Positions 36,112 to 49,984 of a DNA stretch of 60,000 bases are shown piece by piece. Source of the stretch: Polytrichum commune (Eukaryota > Streptophyta > Polytrichopsida > Polytrichales > Polytrichaceae); the NCBI GenBank assembly GCA_950295325.1, contig OX485803.1, positions 38,891,554 through 38,951,553 on the forward strand. The letters run 5' to 3'. A program made the translations under genes and the position numbers. Position 1 is the stretch's first letter, and each line of letters begins with the position of its first letter. The notes under the pieces were generated by a model that was given only the letters and a program-made list of their open reading frames with translations, was not told the origin of the DNA and ran no database searches.

Positions 36112-38213
36112 GGTTGAAAATCAAATCACCCCTAACTAAGATATGACAAGTGAACCTATGTTGATTCTTTAACTAAATGCATAAGCTCTCCCAATTGTGT
36201 TCACTATTGAATGGAGTATTTAAAAAGAAATTAAAACATAGTCCACATGTGTCTTTATGGTGTTGGTTCTTTGATCTTCATCTATCCACACGCCAATCAA
36301 ATATAGGTGTCTGATAAAGAAAAGTAACCTAATAACACCCATATACCTTACTTAGCAACATAGAGGGGCGAAACTAGTCTTGACAAAAGTACAAAGCCAG
36401 CCTCAAATGATCATGGCTAGTCTGGTGAAGAAGCACATATTAAGCTTAGAGCAGATTCCCAGACCAAGAATTTGAAATGATCATTTCCATTGTGGCATAA
36501 ACCACCAAAGAACTTGGCACTGGATGTATCTGAGTCAAACCATTTCCGCAATGGAGTTTTTAAAGTGTTGGAAATAGAGCAATGCTTGGAATGCTGAACA
36601 CACAGGCAACAATGTTGCAATATGTCTTGAAGCATACTCTTCTAGGAATCTGACATTATGAATTTCCAATCCTTCCAACTACTTTAGCTTCTCAGTTTAG
36701 ATTCACAAGGCGTAGAACTTAACATCACATGTACAGTCTACAAAGTTTGAGATCACCCAGATCATTAAACCCCTGTTTGCTAACAACTAAGTCAATTCTC
36801 TCCATAATTGAAGTGTCTTAAGAAAATAGAGTTCCATGTATGTGACGGAAAGACACAGAATGAGCACATTCGCATTTGATGTACTGGAACATTTCCACAA
36901 TTTCACTTTCAGAATCAGGCAATGTGCTGCTGCTTTGGATTCTCTTTGAATCTCTTCACTTTCAAATGGAACAGAACCTGCAAACTGACATCACCTGTAT
37001 TTCCGAGAATTTTTAAACCATGCAGATTGTTAACCTTAGTACCTGTGAATTATATGAGAACACTCCATTATATATCATTATATCTTCTCATAGCTACAAT
37101 ATTCCAGGATTTCAAGACATTTAACAACCCCGACCATTGGATAGACTTCGAAGTACTTGCACAGAAAGTGCCTAACAAGTGATAACGGAAGGACAACGCC
37201 CTTGTTAAAATCATATGGATCTTATAGTGTTGGTGAAGAATTCTCACTCACATCCAGGTTGTGATTGAGCATGTGTAAACGGGTCAGCACAACTGCAAGT
37301 CAACCTTAATTGCTCCAACATTCAACACTATGTCGTATTTCGATATATCAGAACTTGAGGTCATCTTTGCAAACTTCTAAGAGTGGATTGAAGCTGCAAA
37401 GGCTACAAGCCTCATATTGGAATGAAAGTGTGCAATGTGTAAGTTAGGATATGTGCATGTTCTGACTCGCATCAACAAGTTCCTGTATACTAAAGATAAA
37501 CTGTCCAACACAGTAACTAAATTTCAAATTCAATTTTCAAGACAGTAGTATAGAAGCTGCCCATGATAATCACCTCCTATGTACACAGGCTACTATGTCC
37601 ATGCAAAAGCTCTAAAATGCTGACAATGGGTTTGGTACTGAAAAAACCATAAAACAAGCATGGATACTCCGTTCTTATGGTAGTCAGGAACCATGAATCT
37701 GTCAAATCAAAATAGCCCAAAATAAGTTTTATGTTAAATTCAATCACTTACAGCTCCAATTTCAATACGTCCATAAATAGTTAAAGTAAAATATCCCCCA
37801 CACATAGTTTACAATTTTGGGAGAAAGGACTCACTAGACTTGATGAGTAGGGGGGCCTGTGCTTATGTTTCGATACAAGACTCACTTTAAATTGGAAAGC
37901 TAATTATGGTCTTTCACAAGCAGTGCCCTAAGGCCGGCTTACAACAGTGACCATGGTGGGGCCAGGTACAACCAAGGCAGGTGATCTATTCAACCTCCAT
38001 ATACAGCAAATAGCAAGTGCAATTCAACAAATCACATAGGACCCCTTGCATTCTACATGTTGAAAAAAAAAGATAATTGAAACCTGTTTCAAATGCCTGG
38101 ACAAGAATGAAATCAAAACTGAAAGTCTCAACCGACCCCAAGTAAAGAGAATGTGTGACGAGTTTTGACCAGACCAGGAGAGATTTAAATCTGACCTTTG
38201 GAATGCCGGCCTT
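36112..38213. other. intergenic region
   Basis: Lies downstream of the lectin relic and of PEX19, whose 3' untranslated part must lie in the last few hundred bases. Open frames are short and without family resemblance. No RNA gene or clear repeat structure was seen. Confidence 0.45.
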
Positions 38214-41200
38214 CTACATGATAGTGCAATTCCCTGGAGAGCCTGGAGCACCTACCCCTGAAAAATCTGGAAGTCTGCAATGAAAAGAAAACTTATGAGA
38301 AGGCTGCATCAACAATAGTGCACTCTAAAAAGGATGGCAGTTGAGAAGAAACAAAGACATGGGACTTACATTGGTAAAATGGCGTTTGACAGTGAATCAC
38401 AATGCAATAACATGAATCTTATCCTACATTTCATGTATTCTTAAATCTAGAAAAAAATTAACATATACAGGGGCCAGGGCTGACTACACCTAGATAGAGC
38501 TGGTGCATGCACATTAGTGTACTCTTATATATGAACTATCAATTACATGGTATAAGGTGCTTTGAAAGAACTATCAGGAAGCATTTTGGTGCAGTTTTAG
38601 TTCAGGAATGATGGTTTCCAACTAAAATCAGCTCTATACCATGATGGTAGCCTCTATTGTGACTCATGAACTTGGAACCCCCATGATAGGTTTGTCTACA
38701 AATACGGACTTTGAAGTAACTCATCATCATGCTGCTCAGAGATCTCCATGTGGAGTGCATAACCAATCATTCAAGAATCTCACACTGAATTGACCATAGA
38801 TAACACTGTCTTGCATATTAAACCTTCTGAACAGAAACTTCAGTATTTACAAACAGTGGGGGGTCAGGGATAGAACATACACTGGCAGTCCATCTTCTCC
38901 AAGCTCTAATCCAGGAGCAAGCTCACGAACAATATCGGGGGGTGGTTGCCCACAGTCTTGCATATTTTGCATAAGATCAACAACTCTTTGAAAATCATTT
39001 GGAGTAGTTTCATAAACATGACACAGCTGCTTGATGAATTCATACTGTCGTGTGTAGCGGGCCAGATCCTCTTTACTGAGCTCAGACTTATGTGACTCCA
39101 GCCATTCGGGGTAGCGCTCCCCTATTTCTTTCATTGGCTCATGTAAAACTTCCTTTGAGAGTAGTTGTCGCATCATTGTATCCATCAATGATTGCACATC
39201 CTGGGAAAATCAAAGCTTGTAAGAAATCCAGTATGCACAAAGTGTTAACTGGGCAACATGAGGACACTCTGTCCAAATATGACTGGTCATAATAAGGGGG
39301 GATTAACAAAAAGTCACTCATGTTCACACCAGGAAAAACTGAAATGCATCCCTGTGTATGAAAAGGCAGGAGCTGCCTGATCATAAAAGTTACATAATGA
39401 ATGTAGTGCAAATCAAGATTCACTAAGACCAACAATTAACCCCTCTTCATGTAACTTGAAGGATTATGCCTGACTAGTAACATCACAACACCAATCTCAT
39501 AATATATACAGATGGTACATTCCAAATTTTATCCACATTACCATTTTTCAGTTGCATACATTTATTCAGAAGAAAAAAACACTTATTATGGTGATGGTTA
39601 TCCTTATTCTTTCACAAAATGGACATGGATTGAAAATGTAATTACCAACAGCCTGAAGAAAGCAGGAGTCTGAGCACAGTACCTGCCCCCCGCCTAGTTC
39701 TTCAAACTGCCTGACAAAGTTCTCCATCTCATCAGCTGTACTGTTAATCTCAGGACTTGCATCAATATTCCCTATTGTCTGTCGTGTTTGTTCAGCCAAC
39801 CTCTCCAAAGTTGCTGACAGGTTGCTCTCAGCAGTTGGACCTGTTCTGGAAGTACTGACATGGCCAGCAACAGTTTTGTTCTTTGAGGTTGAACCAGCTT
39901 TTCCACTTGATTTCTTCTTACCTGATGTCAATGCCGGTAGCCCAGAGCCCAGCCCCAGCCCAGAGCCCAGCCCCTGTCCAAGAGCTGGCCCTGGTGTTAC
40001 ACTTGTTGGAGACGAAGCAACACATTTCTCTGATGACCTGAAGACCAAGAATGGTTACCAGTTGATGTGTTTGCCACCCAGGCAGGGCATGCATGGAGAA
40101 CAATGGTAACAAGTGATGTAAAATGAGACACACAAGCTGTGCCACTAAATTTCAAATGGCAGTTCGATGCAAATTAATACAGTTGAGGGCCAGATGTGCA
40201 AGTCTTACAGAACAGACTGCCAAAAAATCCACAAATCACAATATCTAACTGGTCCTCCTACCAAACCCTTCAAGGAGACAGTGTGTCCAACAACAAAAAA
40301 CTCGTGTCCAAGCCAACAATTTAATTACTGAACCCCTAGAGTTATTCCTTATTCACTGCTACAATGCCTTAGACCAACCCTGGCACTTTTAGTGTGGATG
40401 GAGCTTAATAACCAGACACTAAAGAGGCCCCAAGCTATAACCTCTTAAAAATTTTGATCAGCTTCCACACAGAGCCATGACTACAACCAAGTTCAGAGGC
40501 TCACAAAGCCATATGCATGACCCGCAAGAAATTTTGTAGTCAAATTGTTCTCATCTTCTCTGGCTCCTAGACCTTGCCATAGGTGCCTAAGAGGTGCAGC
40601 ATTTCCTATTTTAAAATCTGAGTAATGAAATTTCTGAAATTCATGGGCTCTAAGTTATTTTTCATTTCAATATTAATTTTCTTAAATTAGCTTATGTTTG
40701 CAGTATATCCCAGTCTATAACTTTGAAACCTCTTGAGAGATAGAGAACCCAATTAATGATTGATGATGACGAGACCAAGATGTCAAAGAACCTGCAACAA
40801 ACTTCAGTACTGTTCTGAACATAAAAAATGTCAAGGAATCCAGAGCATTATGTTTATGCCAATGTAAATGAGGGGAAAAGGAATCTCACGTTGAACTTAA
40901 ACGATCAACCCCTTGAAAATCATCTAAAGCACCTGCAAAACCAGAAACAAATCCGAGTTAGTAAATAAAAGGAGAAGCACCAAAAGGCCATTTACCTGCA
41001 TAACCATTGCCATCATACTTGCAAACCAGATGAGCAATAATAAATGTTAAAGCACCCTCGGCACCCTGACATGAAACGTGGACATCGAATATTTTCCATA
41101 CTCCAACATGGACATGATCGCATATAATCTTGCTGTAGCTGCAGTATCCTTAGACAGGAAGTTGACAAGTTTAGAACACAGTAGTAATACATCATCAGGT

Positions 41201-42614
41201 GGCTCTGGGATAAGGTATCTCTACATAATAGTGAAACTAGTGAGTATTAAAGGGGTAGAATAAGAAGGCAGAACAGAAAATTCAATCGGCCTGCAACACC
41301 ATCACACGATTGTCTGCTCTTCATCCCTGTCCATCAAGACAGGCGCCCAGATCAATTTGGCTCTATGACTTCAGAACATAATTCCAGCACACGAACTGCT
41401 CTTTCAACTAGACCGTCTAATCAGCATATCCATAAATATCATGTGCCCTTAGTAGTGGTCGCGAAACAAGGGTAAGCGGGCCATTACCTCTGCACCCACT
41501 TCTCGTAGGATATGAAACACACAACTAGTACGAGTCCAAGTAGTGCGAGATGATATACAAATCCAATTTCCTACCCATTTCCTCATGATTTTCGGAGCTC
41601 ATATGAATATCTTCTTCTTTATCAAGTGAAAATTCTCGAGCTCATTAATGGTCGTATAGTCCCCCACCCCCCCCCCCCCCTTATCTTCACAATTGGGCCT
41701 AGAATGCGCCTAGAAAGGTTAACAAATTTTGAGCATGTAGTCCAATCTGTTTAAAACACATGTCTCTCTGATGTCCGTTATTAGATCCACACCGAAGCAT
41801 ACACCACTCATATGTAGGTGACTGATTAATGAAAGTAACCAAGTAAGGCCCGCACACCTTTAAGCTAAAACCCTAAACTCTACCATCCTCATGCGGAGGT
41901 CTTTAAAGGTGTGGTCTATATTCGACCTAATTTTAAGCTGTTAACCCTAATTGTGGTACCAACTGCTGAAATCTGTTGCTCCACTCTTATATTCCTCCAA
42001 TACCGTGAATACCAGATTAAACTGGAAGAAGCAATTTTCCAACTCGGTAGGACCATATACTGCACCCGCTATTGAGAAGTAACATTGAAACCTCGAGCAT
42101 AAAGCTCTAAGCATTGATTACTTCCATTTAATTACTCCTTAATGAGCACCTCAACAAAATCATTAACCCCTCTCCACGACAGAGATCTCACATCGAAACA
42201 TCACCAAATCGTTACCTCTAATTTCCCGGCAACTAGAAGCCACATGGCAAGGTCCAATTTCCCTCCACCATGAATTCGCACACATGGATGCAATTCACAT
42301 ATGAACGAACCACAGAACACAATTACACGCAACACTTACTCCGAGATTCAGCCTATTCGTTACAACAAGGCTTGCGAGACAACCTTACGATTGAGAAGTA
42401 CTGCCACACTAAGTTTCCATAACCAGCAGAGACCTGGAACCGGATGAATTCAGAGACCACAAGCCATCATCGCACTTACAAGAACCTCATGAACTAACTA
42501 GCTATTATAGGTGACGCTCTCTGGCATCAAATCGTATCGTGTAAAAGATGAAGAATCGATTTGCTGAGAGAACTCACTGTCGAGAAGGTCATCGAGGTCC
42601 TCGGGGTCGTCCAT
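38214..42614 (-). CDS. PEX19: PEX19 peroxisome biogenesis protein
   Basis: PEX19 is the cytosolic chaperone and import receptor for peroxisomal membrane proteins and docks on PEX3. Five exons in phase, 42578-42614, 40890-40932, 39683-40037, 38881-39200, 38214-38274, give 271 residues. The start MDDPEDLDDLLDSALDDFQ is the acidic N-terminus that contacts PEX3. A Gly/Ser/Leu linker follows (GQGLGSGLGLGSGLPAL), then ERLAEQTRQTIGN, and a conserved C-terminal cargo-binding domain (MMRQLLSKEVLHEPMKEIGE, YPEWLE, YEFIKQLCHVYE, MQNMQDCGQPPPDIVREL). The last exon ends in CTIM, a CaaX farnesylation box, which supports the choice of 38274 as acceptor over reading through at 38881. Intron 1 is about 1.65 kb and holds a C-rich run at 41661-41680. 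Confidence 0.95.
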
Positions 42615-45477
42615 GGCGCAACCGCAAGAAGGACTCGCTAGCTATGGCCGGCAATGGCGGAACAGAGCACGCGAAGTTAGAAATACGGTGAGTGATGAGT
42701 CTGTGTGTCTGTCTGTCTCTGTCTCTACCGGTGGAGGAAAGACGACGGAGAAACGACGACGCACGACGGACAAGTTAGTTCCGTTGACGGCGAATCAACG
42801 AGAAATGAGCATCTACTTGGCACCGAGTCTCCAACTAAAAAAGATAGACAACCCCTATTCGGTTACTTTTATTGCCCCAACCTTAAGATAGAGGCATTGT
42901 GGGAACACCACCTGAGCAGGTATAGGGAGTGGAGAACGAAATGTAGGGTGAATGTAAGCAAAGAAGAGTAGAGTAGAGTAGAGTAGTATAGTGTAGAGTA
43001 GAGTAGGAGGTGAAAAATATAGACCTAAACATGTATAGGGAGTGGAGAATGAAATGTGAGGGTGAATTCTCAATATCAGTATGTCCAAGATTTTAGGGTT
43101 CCAATTTTGAGTGGGGTGTCGGTTTTAGTCTACTCTACCTCAATACTATGGGTTGGAGCTTCATGGTGTCTACATAAACTCATCTACGATGGATGAAGGG
43201 GCTTCATTAAAAAAACAAGTCCCTATAGGGTGCAGGATTGATTCATTCCAACTAAACCCAACTAGACTTGTTTGGGGACTTGTAAACCACTCCTGAAGTC
43301 AAGTTGCTTGTGAAGATAACAATTAGGTTATAGAAGTAGTCTTTGTGTTTTCACGTTCCCAATGGATGGAATTACGTAGACACCACGTAGCTCTAGTTGA
43401 CACATTCAACACTTTGCATGTACTTTATCAAAAAAATCATTAAAAATAAAAGAATAGACTTTGTGACCATGTATGGAACTACATGTACAAGGTAGACGTA
43501 GTTATTCGGACATTTTCCCCTTTGCACATCGCCTCCCATAAAATGTGAAATTTGCAATTATTGCAAGATGATTAGCAAATCCAAATTATGCATGTAGCCA
43601 TTTGCCTCGTGATTCTTGACACTCATATGATTATCTTATCTTTGTCAAAGCGAAGTTCATGTGTTCATTAAGTGGCCATATAAGTCCCCCCCCCCCAAGG
43701 TTGGTTGGTAACCATTATGTTATTGCTATAATAACCCATAAGTCCTTGGTTGGTAAAACCAGTAAGTTACTACTAATCATAAAACATTGACTCGGTTACA
43801 ACTTACTAATGACCCAACCATTATTGATAAGTAGAAGCCACAAATTCTATAATTATTCCACCCTTGACATATTCTACTTACATTAATACTTTTTTTAAAT
43901 CCAATTAAATAGTGTAGTTTGTAAGGCAAACACATCCACACTGGCCATTGTTCTCTATGCACCCACTTCTGAAATAATAATAAAAAATAGATATTGGGAA
44001 TGTTTTCATTAACCCAACTAATGCAAGTAGATAATTGTTTCATATTTTTGGGATACAAACGATTATAACATTCAAATTTATTTTAAAATCATGATTATTG
44101 AGTAGTCATATACAACCCTTCAACTATGTTATAATTGTACATGTAATGGTTGGCATTTGTTGAGCACAATGAATGGGGAGAACCGCCACTACACCAAAAA
44201 GGATATTTAGTCATTGACTATATTTAATGTTGTTACCACCCTACCCTACTCAACACCTATTTTCATACTAGAACTAAAGATAGAGCTATGAAGTGTTAAA
44301 GATAGCAATGTAATGTCTATGCAACCAATATTTAATACTTAATCAATTTATTTTCAAAAGACTTAACTCTAAGGACTTCTAATATTTATTTTCCATAAAT
44401 ATAAAACGGTTAATGTAATTATTCCAACTATTTCCAAAGTTTTCCTCTTGAGTATTAAAATCTTAAGTATGGGGACCTGAGTGGTTTCTAAGACCAGGGG
44501 GGTCTTTAGTTGTTTCTAAGCCGCGGTCTTCACAACTGCTTAAGACTCTAGGGGGTCTTAGTCCTCTCTCAAAGCGGGGTGACTCTTCGTACGTTCCTAT
44601 GGTTGTATTTCCAAGGCTTTGGTTGAGTTTCCTAGGCCTTGGTGACGTTCCCATAAAGTCTCCTAGGGGAACTCAGTCTTCTTCGACACATCGCCCTCTT
44701 GATTTACTTCGCGGTTACTTGTTTTTCGTTGTAGCCTTCTGGTGTTGGTAATATTTATCTCCCCCCATAGGTAGGCATCTCTTCATGCCTTCGAAGTTTT
44801 GATAGGATAGTTGCTTGTTGTTTGTAGGATATTTTGGTTGTTGATGGTGTTGAAACGTTCTCGGGTGATGGAAATTTATTTTTCGCTAAGAACCTTTGTG
44901 ATATAGTGATGGATTTGAGGAATGATGAAGGGATTTGAGACATTCTTGGAGTGAAATTGCAATATCCTAGTATATTGGCTCATTATTTCGTAATATATAG
45001 TTGGATCTTCTCCTTATAATTTTTGTTTGAACTTATATGATTGTTGAGCAATCAAATATAGAGATAGATGCCAATAGAGTAAGATCTAATAAGTGAAAGT
45101 ATTTTCACGTTTGGATTCTTGGTTTTCTAAAGTAAGTGGTGGTAAACAAAAGTTTTAAGAGTTCTTAATAAAAATCATTCGAAGTAAAATAATGAAGAAC
45201 TACAAATAAGTTTCATTACATGCGTTTGTAGTTTGAGATCTTTTTTGGCCCATATAAAAACTAGTATGTCGCGTGTGGTTGGTTAATTTGCTTCCATGCT
45301 ACTGCCATTTTTTATGGGGTTTTGTGGCATTAGAGTTCAAATGCAGTGATATTGTTAAGGGTGTGTTCTCCGGAATGTGTTGGTAATTGACTGATTGAGG
45401 CTGAGGATTGACATCAAAGTCATATATTTTAAGTAGAGTTTCAAAATGTTGATTTATGACGACAATTACTACTCCAA
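42615..45477. other. upstream region of PEX19 and gene-poor DNA
   Basis: The PEX19 promoter should lie in the first few hundred bases. A (GAGTA)n microsatellite lies at about 42966-43009. A possible CACTA-type start (CACTACACCAAAAAGGATAT) lies at about 44194, without a matching end found. 44.46-44.66 kb is GC-rich with repeated GGTCTTAG/GGGGTCTT phrases. No recognisable gene. Confidence 0.4.
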
Positions 45478-45480
45478 GCA

Positions 45481-45780
45481 CTACAACAGATTGGGTATTT
45501 TGTGACTAGGGAAATGTGATTGGGGATGACTGGTGACTACAAGATGTCACATTTGACCAGGCGTCGACCTTTGGGGGGGACGAAATTTAAAAATATGACT
45601 CACAATCATATAACATTGTAGTATTCAGCAAATGCACCGTATACAACGTATGGGAACGACGGGGAACGTGTCTGGTGGATGCCCAATCATATGTGGTAGT
45701 CACATTTTGACAAGGGCCATTTTTTCCCCTTTTTTGGGCAGCCCTTGAAAATGTAGGCTGCCCTAGACGGGCCGCTTGTG
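45481..45780 (+). mobile_element. possible CACTA-like transposon end
   Basis: Starts CACTACAACAGATTGGGTAT, and is followed by several short motifs around GTCACATTT/GTGACTA in both orientations, as in the subterminal repeats of CACTA elements. No convincing right end with the matching inverted repeat and 3-bp duplication was found, so the extent is unknown. Confidence 0.3.
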
Positions 45781-46551
45781 TTTTTGCCCCATGACTCATT
45801 ATCTAGTATTATGGTTTGGGGTATTTACTTAATAATGACAAATTTTGATCAAAATTAAATATTTTTTGTTCTACAGTATGAACGGCAATGAAAATTGGGA
45901 ATGGCCCATGTTTGTTTATTGAATAATTAATTGATTGATTTTTTAGGGAATATAGGGGGGAAATTGGGGAGAGGTATTTAAAGTAATTATTGCCAAGAGA
46001 CTAATTGAACATATGTGGTCACAACACAACCCTATTTGAGAGGGGTGGTGAGGTTGTACGTATGCATGTCACAAATTTTTAGGGTTCGAGGGTCTTGTGT
46101 CTACATATGAACCTTGGACTGATGCATGTGATTGTCCTGGAAATTTTGAACAAGGATTCCCATGTAACTTTGGCATGTCGTCTTCGTTTATTATGTACTT
46201 GATGTAGAAGTTTACATATACATGAGTGAGCAAATGGTTTTGACACTCAATCTTAAGATAACTTTGTTGCATTGAAATGAGGTTTTAGTCCCAAAAAACT
46301 CCTTGCTTTATTTAGTCTTTTCTTACTACCCAAATATATATTTGGAGCAGTTGTAATCTCTACTTTTCTAGATATTACCTATCTATGACGTTTGTGGATA
46401 GTACTTCACACAAACGGTTATAACCGTCAAACTACCTTAATGTTCGTCTTTTTAAGATTTAACTATATCCTTGCCGTAGATACATTGTATGTCATCTATA
46501 AGAATTAATCAATGCTTACATAATTGATTGATTAAATCTTATAATGCTTTG

Positions 46552-46756
46552 ATCTTGTATACTTCTACTAATGGAATGTATATGAAGTCCTATATACCTC
46601 ATAATTGCTTAATAATATCTCCTTTCACATTAATATAATTGTCCTAAACAAAATCTTGTATACTTCTACTAATGGAATGTATACCTAGTCCTATATACCT
46701 CATAATTTCTTAATAATACCTCCTTCTACATTAACATAATTGTCCTTAACCAAAAT
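46552..46756 (+). repeat. tandem duplication of a ~101-bp unit
   Basis: Two copies starting at 46552 and 46653 share ATCTTGTATACTTCTACTAA, GTCCTATATACCTCATAATT, CTTAATAATA and ATAATTGTCCT. They differ at a few positions. AT-rich, non-coding. Confidence 0.85.
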
Positions 46757-46922
46757 CCTAGTATTCCTTTCATTAACCCGCTGGTGGTCCTATAGCTGTG
46801 GGTCAAGGGGCCCTATTACCGCGCATCTTCCTGCCAATGACGTGGAAGGGGACCCTATTACCGTGGCCGAACGTCTATTCGAAAACGCAACTCCTTCTTT
46901 TTCTTCCAGTGCTTCCTCGGTG

Positions 46923-47567
46923 TATCGTAGACATGCTACTAACCGTGCAGCACCACTTACCGTGCATGTCACGATACTTCACCATGCCACTTACCGTGTA
47001 CTTATAATCTCGGCCGTCAAATTATATCACATGCAATCTCAACCGTCCGATGTCTCTCAAACTCAATCATGACCACGCCAATGACCTAAAACATCACTGT
47101 CAACTCACACTCATCATGGAGTTTCCTTCAGTCGAATCACATAGCAAGGTGTAGATGTAGCAATTTGATGAAGATGAAAAGAGCAGACCTTGCCATGGCC
47201 AAAAAAGAAGCAAAAATTTCAACAACAACTTGAGAAGAAAATGGCTACACAAGTCAAAAGGACAATATCAAAACCTCATCAATTTCCTATGCCTACAAAG
47301 AAGAGGGCAACATTTGTAGCTCCTTTAGTGAAACCTAACATGCACGGTTAGTGAATGGCACATTGATCACACATTGATGCATATAGTTGTGCACTTGATT
47401 GTAGAAAGGTTACAACTTTTCAAATACAATTGTCATTTCATTTTACCACAATACTCTCATCTCATTTACTAATTACAAATTTTTTAAAAAAATTAAAAAA
47501 GGTTTAACCCACCTTGTGGAAAACCATTTGAAACCCAAATATGCACGGTTAGTAGCATGTCTACGAT
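46923..47567. repeat. pair of perfect 27-bp inverted repeats
   Basis: 46923-46949 is the exact reverse complement of 47541-47567; the arms contain CATGCTACTAACCGTGCA. Inner, shorter related motifs (CTTACCGTGCATG at about 46957; CATGCACGGTTAGTG at about 47340) are also inverted relative to each other. The layout suits a small element with nested inverted ends, but no target duplication could be matched outside the arms. Confidence 0.7.
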
Positions 47568-48803
47568 AGCTCTTCAAGTTTTCTTTAAAGTTCGATGCTC
47601 CCCTTCTTGTTTCCACTTGATTGTTCGATGTTAGATTGTTGAGTAATTAATGTTGTATTCAACAAGTGGTGAGAACTTCCTTAGGGGTTCGGTGGAGGTC
47701 TCGAGGACGCTTCTCCAGACTACAATTCGAAGGGCGAAACCCCACGATTTTCAAGCTGGGTTCTTTCCGGTTCGCTCGCCGTTACTAAGGAGATCCTGGT
47801 TAGTTTATTCTCCTCCATTAAACAGTCTGCAGTTGACAGTCGTATAACTTAAGGAGTGTGTAATTCAAAATTCTAGTACATGTTGTGCATGGAGAGGCTT
47901 AGGGCCATTTCACACACAAGACTGAGAGCCCGTGACCAGTACACTTCATTTGTGGAACCTGTGCTCATCTTGGCAACATTTCATATATTAGTGAATTTCT
48001 ATCATGAATGTTCCATAGTATATTACAGCTGATACCTTGGTTGTTGTAGTGGACATTATTTTAGTTGCACAAAATTGACTAAAGTGTGTGGTTGTCCCTA
48101 GGTTTTGTCTCTTCCTGAACAAGGGAACACTATAGGCTTTGTTGCTACAAGTGACTACAACCTTCGACTGAAGGATTCGCTTATTTTCAACATATTAATA
48201 CCCCACACAAACAAACTAATACCCCATGAGAAAGCGGAGCTCACATGTAGAGGCAATTTCCGTGTCTTTTTGTTGAGGTGTTGGGTGTTGGACACCTTCT
48301 CTGGTGATCTAAAGCACCAACAAAAAATCTTGTTACTTTACAAGACAGAAACAGCAGTAATCGGGACAACCTTATTGTCCTTAATAAACACTAATGTGGA
48401 TTTTACTAATGTAGAATCATGGCGGGAGCGATTCCGGAGTACGAGAGGTTGCAGAAGAAGAACATCGAGGACAACAATCGAAAGTTGCGGGAACTAAGTC
48501 TGTCACCAAATGGTACATCAAATTTCAAGAAGCCTGAAGACCCCAGGTATGTAACCCTAAACCCTAACAGACCTACTACCGCTAGGGTTGCAAGTCAACA
48601 ACCTGTGATGCTTATAAATGTTCTAACCTATATGACACCTTACAGTTATAATTTGCATACAACTTGCTTAAGACGTGACTGTTTGTAGTCATGTCTTGAG
48701 CATTATGACTCCCTTAAGTTATTATCTCGTTACATTGGGACTCATTAGACTCACGTCCCAAGCATTATGACTCCCTCTAGTCATAGTTTAAAGTCATTAT
48801 GAC

Positions 48804-48943
48804 GCACTCCAGTCACATTCCAATGATTACGACTCCTTGGAGTCATAAAAATATGGAGACATTGTGATTTGTTGGAGTCATGTTCCAGCATTGTCACTCT
48901 TTGGACCCATAATTTTTGTGACATGTAATGTCCATGTATTAAC
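48804..48943 (+). repeat. intron segment duplicated at 50099-50238
   Basis: The segment with GATTACGACTCCTTGGAGTCAT and TTTTTGTGACATGTAATGTCC occurs again at 50099-50238 with about 85-90% identity judged by eye. It contains GACTCC/GGAGTC palindromes, which recur elsewhere between 48.66 and 48.95 kb. Confidence 0.75.
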
Positions 48944-49984
48944 TCCCGTTCGTACTAAAAAATGTGGTTCTCGCGACTTCCTCCATTTCTGCCGAAATGG
49001 ACAATGTACTAGGAAATTTGGTAAGAAAAATTGTTAATATGCATGATGGCATGCAAATGGAAGTATTTCACATAATTGCTAGTTTCCCGGCAATTTCATT
49101 GCCGGTTTTGGAAATGACTTCAAATGAGCTTGTGTGTTTTTTAGAGCAGCCGTGGCGTGCCTTTGGGAGAGCCAGGCCCATTTCTAGAGCAGTGTGGTGG
49201 CTGGGGTGTGACCACCCGGGCGAAGGGAAAAAAAACAACTTGTTGAGACGGATACTGATGATGACGAGGACAAACAGGACGAACATGAGACATCCGAGGA
49301 CGAGCGGTCGAAACCAAAGAGACGGAAGGCAGTCGTTATAGGCAGAATATGTTTGAGATGACTCTGCACATCCATATCAATCATTCCAGTCACATTGTGA
49401 GAGTCATATAACTCCGTGATGTCACAAAATGAAACCACAGGTTCCACTGGCTCAGGATACATTGTTGGCTGGTTTTGATATCTTTGCGCATTTTACATGG
49501 TTGGACAATTGTTTCTTTCACAGGCCGCAGATTTGGATCGGCCGCCCACGCAGCTGGAGGTCGAAACCGAGCTTGCGACACTAGGAAAATTAGGCCGCAA
49601 CTGTTCGTCGTCTTCAAGAGGGCCACTCTCAAATGCATTAAATGCAAGAGCGGGACATAGAGGCCTCGCAGAGGTGCGGAGCAAGCTGCACAACTTCCAG
49701 GACAACGTGAAGGGGGAGTCGGAGGATATGAAGGCTATGGTGAAACAACTTCTCGACGAGGTGCAAAAGCGAAACTTGGGGTACGGGGTATCGCCTGCTT
49801 CGTCGGAAGTGGGAACCACGGGGTTGGAGGACGCGATGGCGCGCGAGTTGGTACCTACGCCATAAATTGTTGCCATCTACGATCCCGTATGCTTGCCAAT
49901 AGCCACAACTCGCAACGCCGATGTAATCAATGTATCCGCAGCCGAGGTCGCGGATGTATCGCCTCAGGTACGGGCTTTGAATTC

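Noticed and set aside
36112-38213. Several 60-90 aa open frames
   Set aside because: None resembles a known family and none has supporting splice sites or composition.
38847-38881. Alternative PEX19 C-terminus by read-through (ending in a Leu/Ser/Thr-rich tail)
   Set aside because: It follows a GTATGT donor at 38880, and splicing to 38274 gives the expected CaaX end CTIM.
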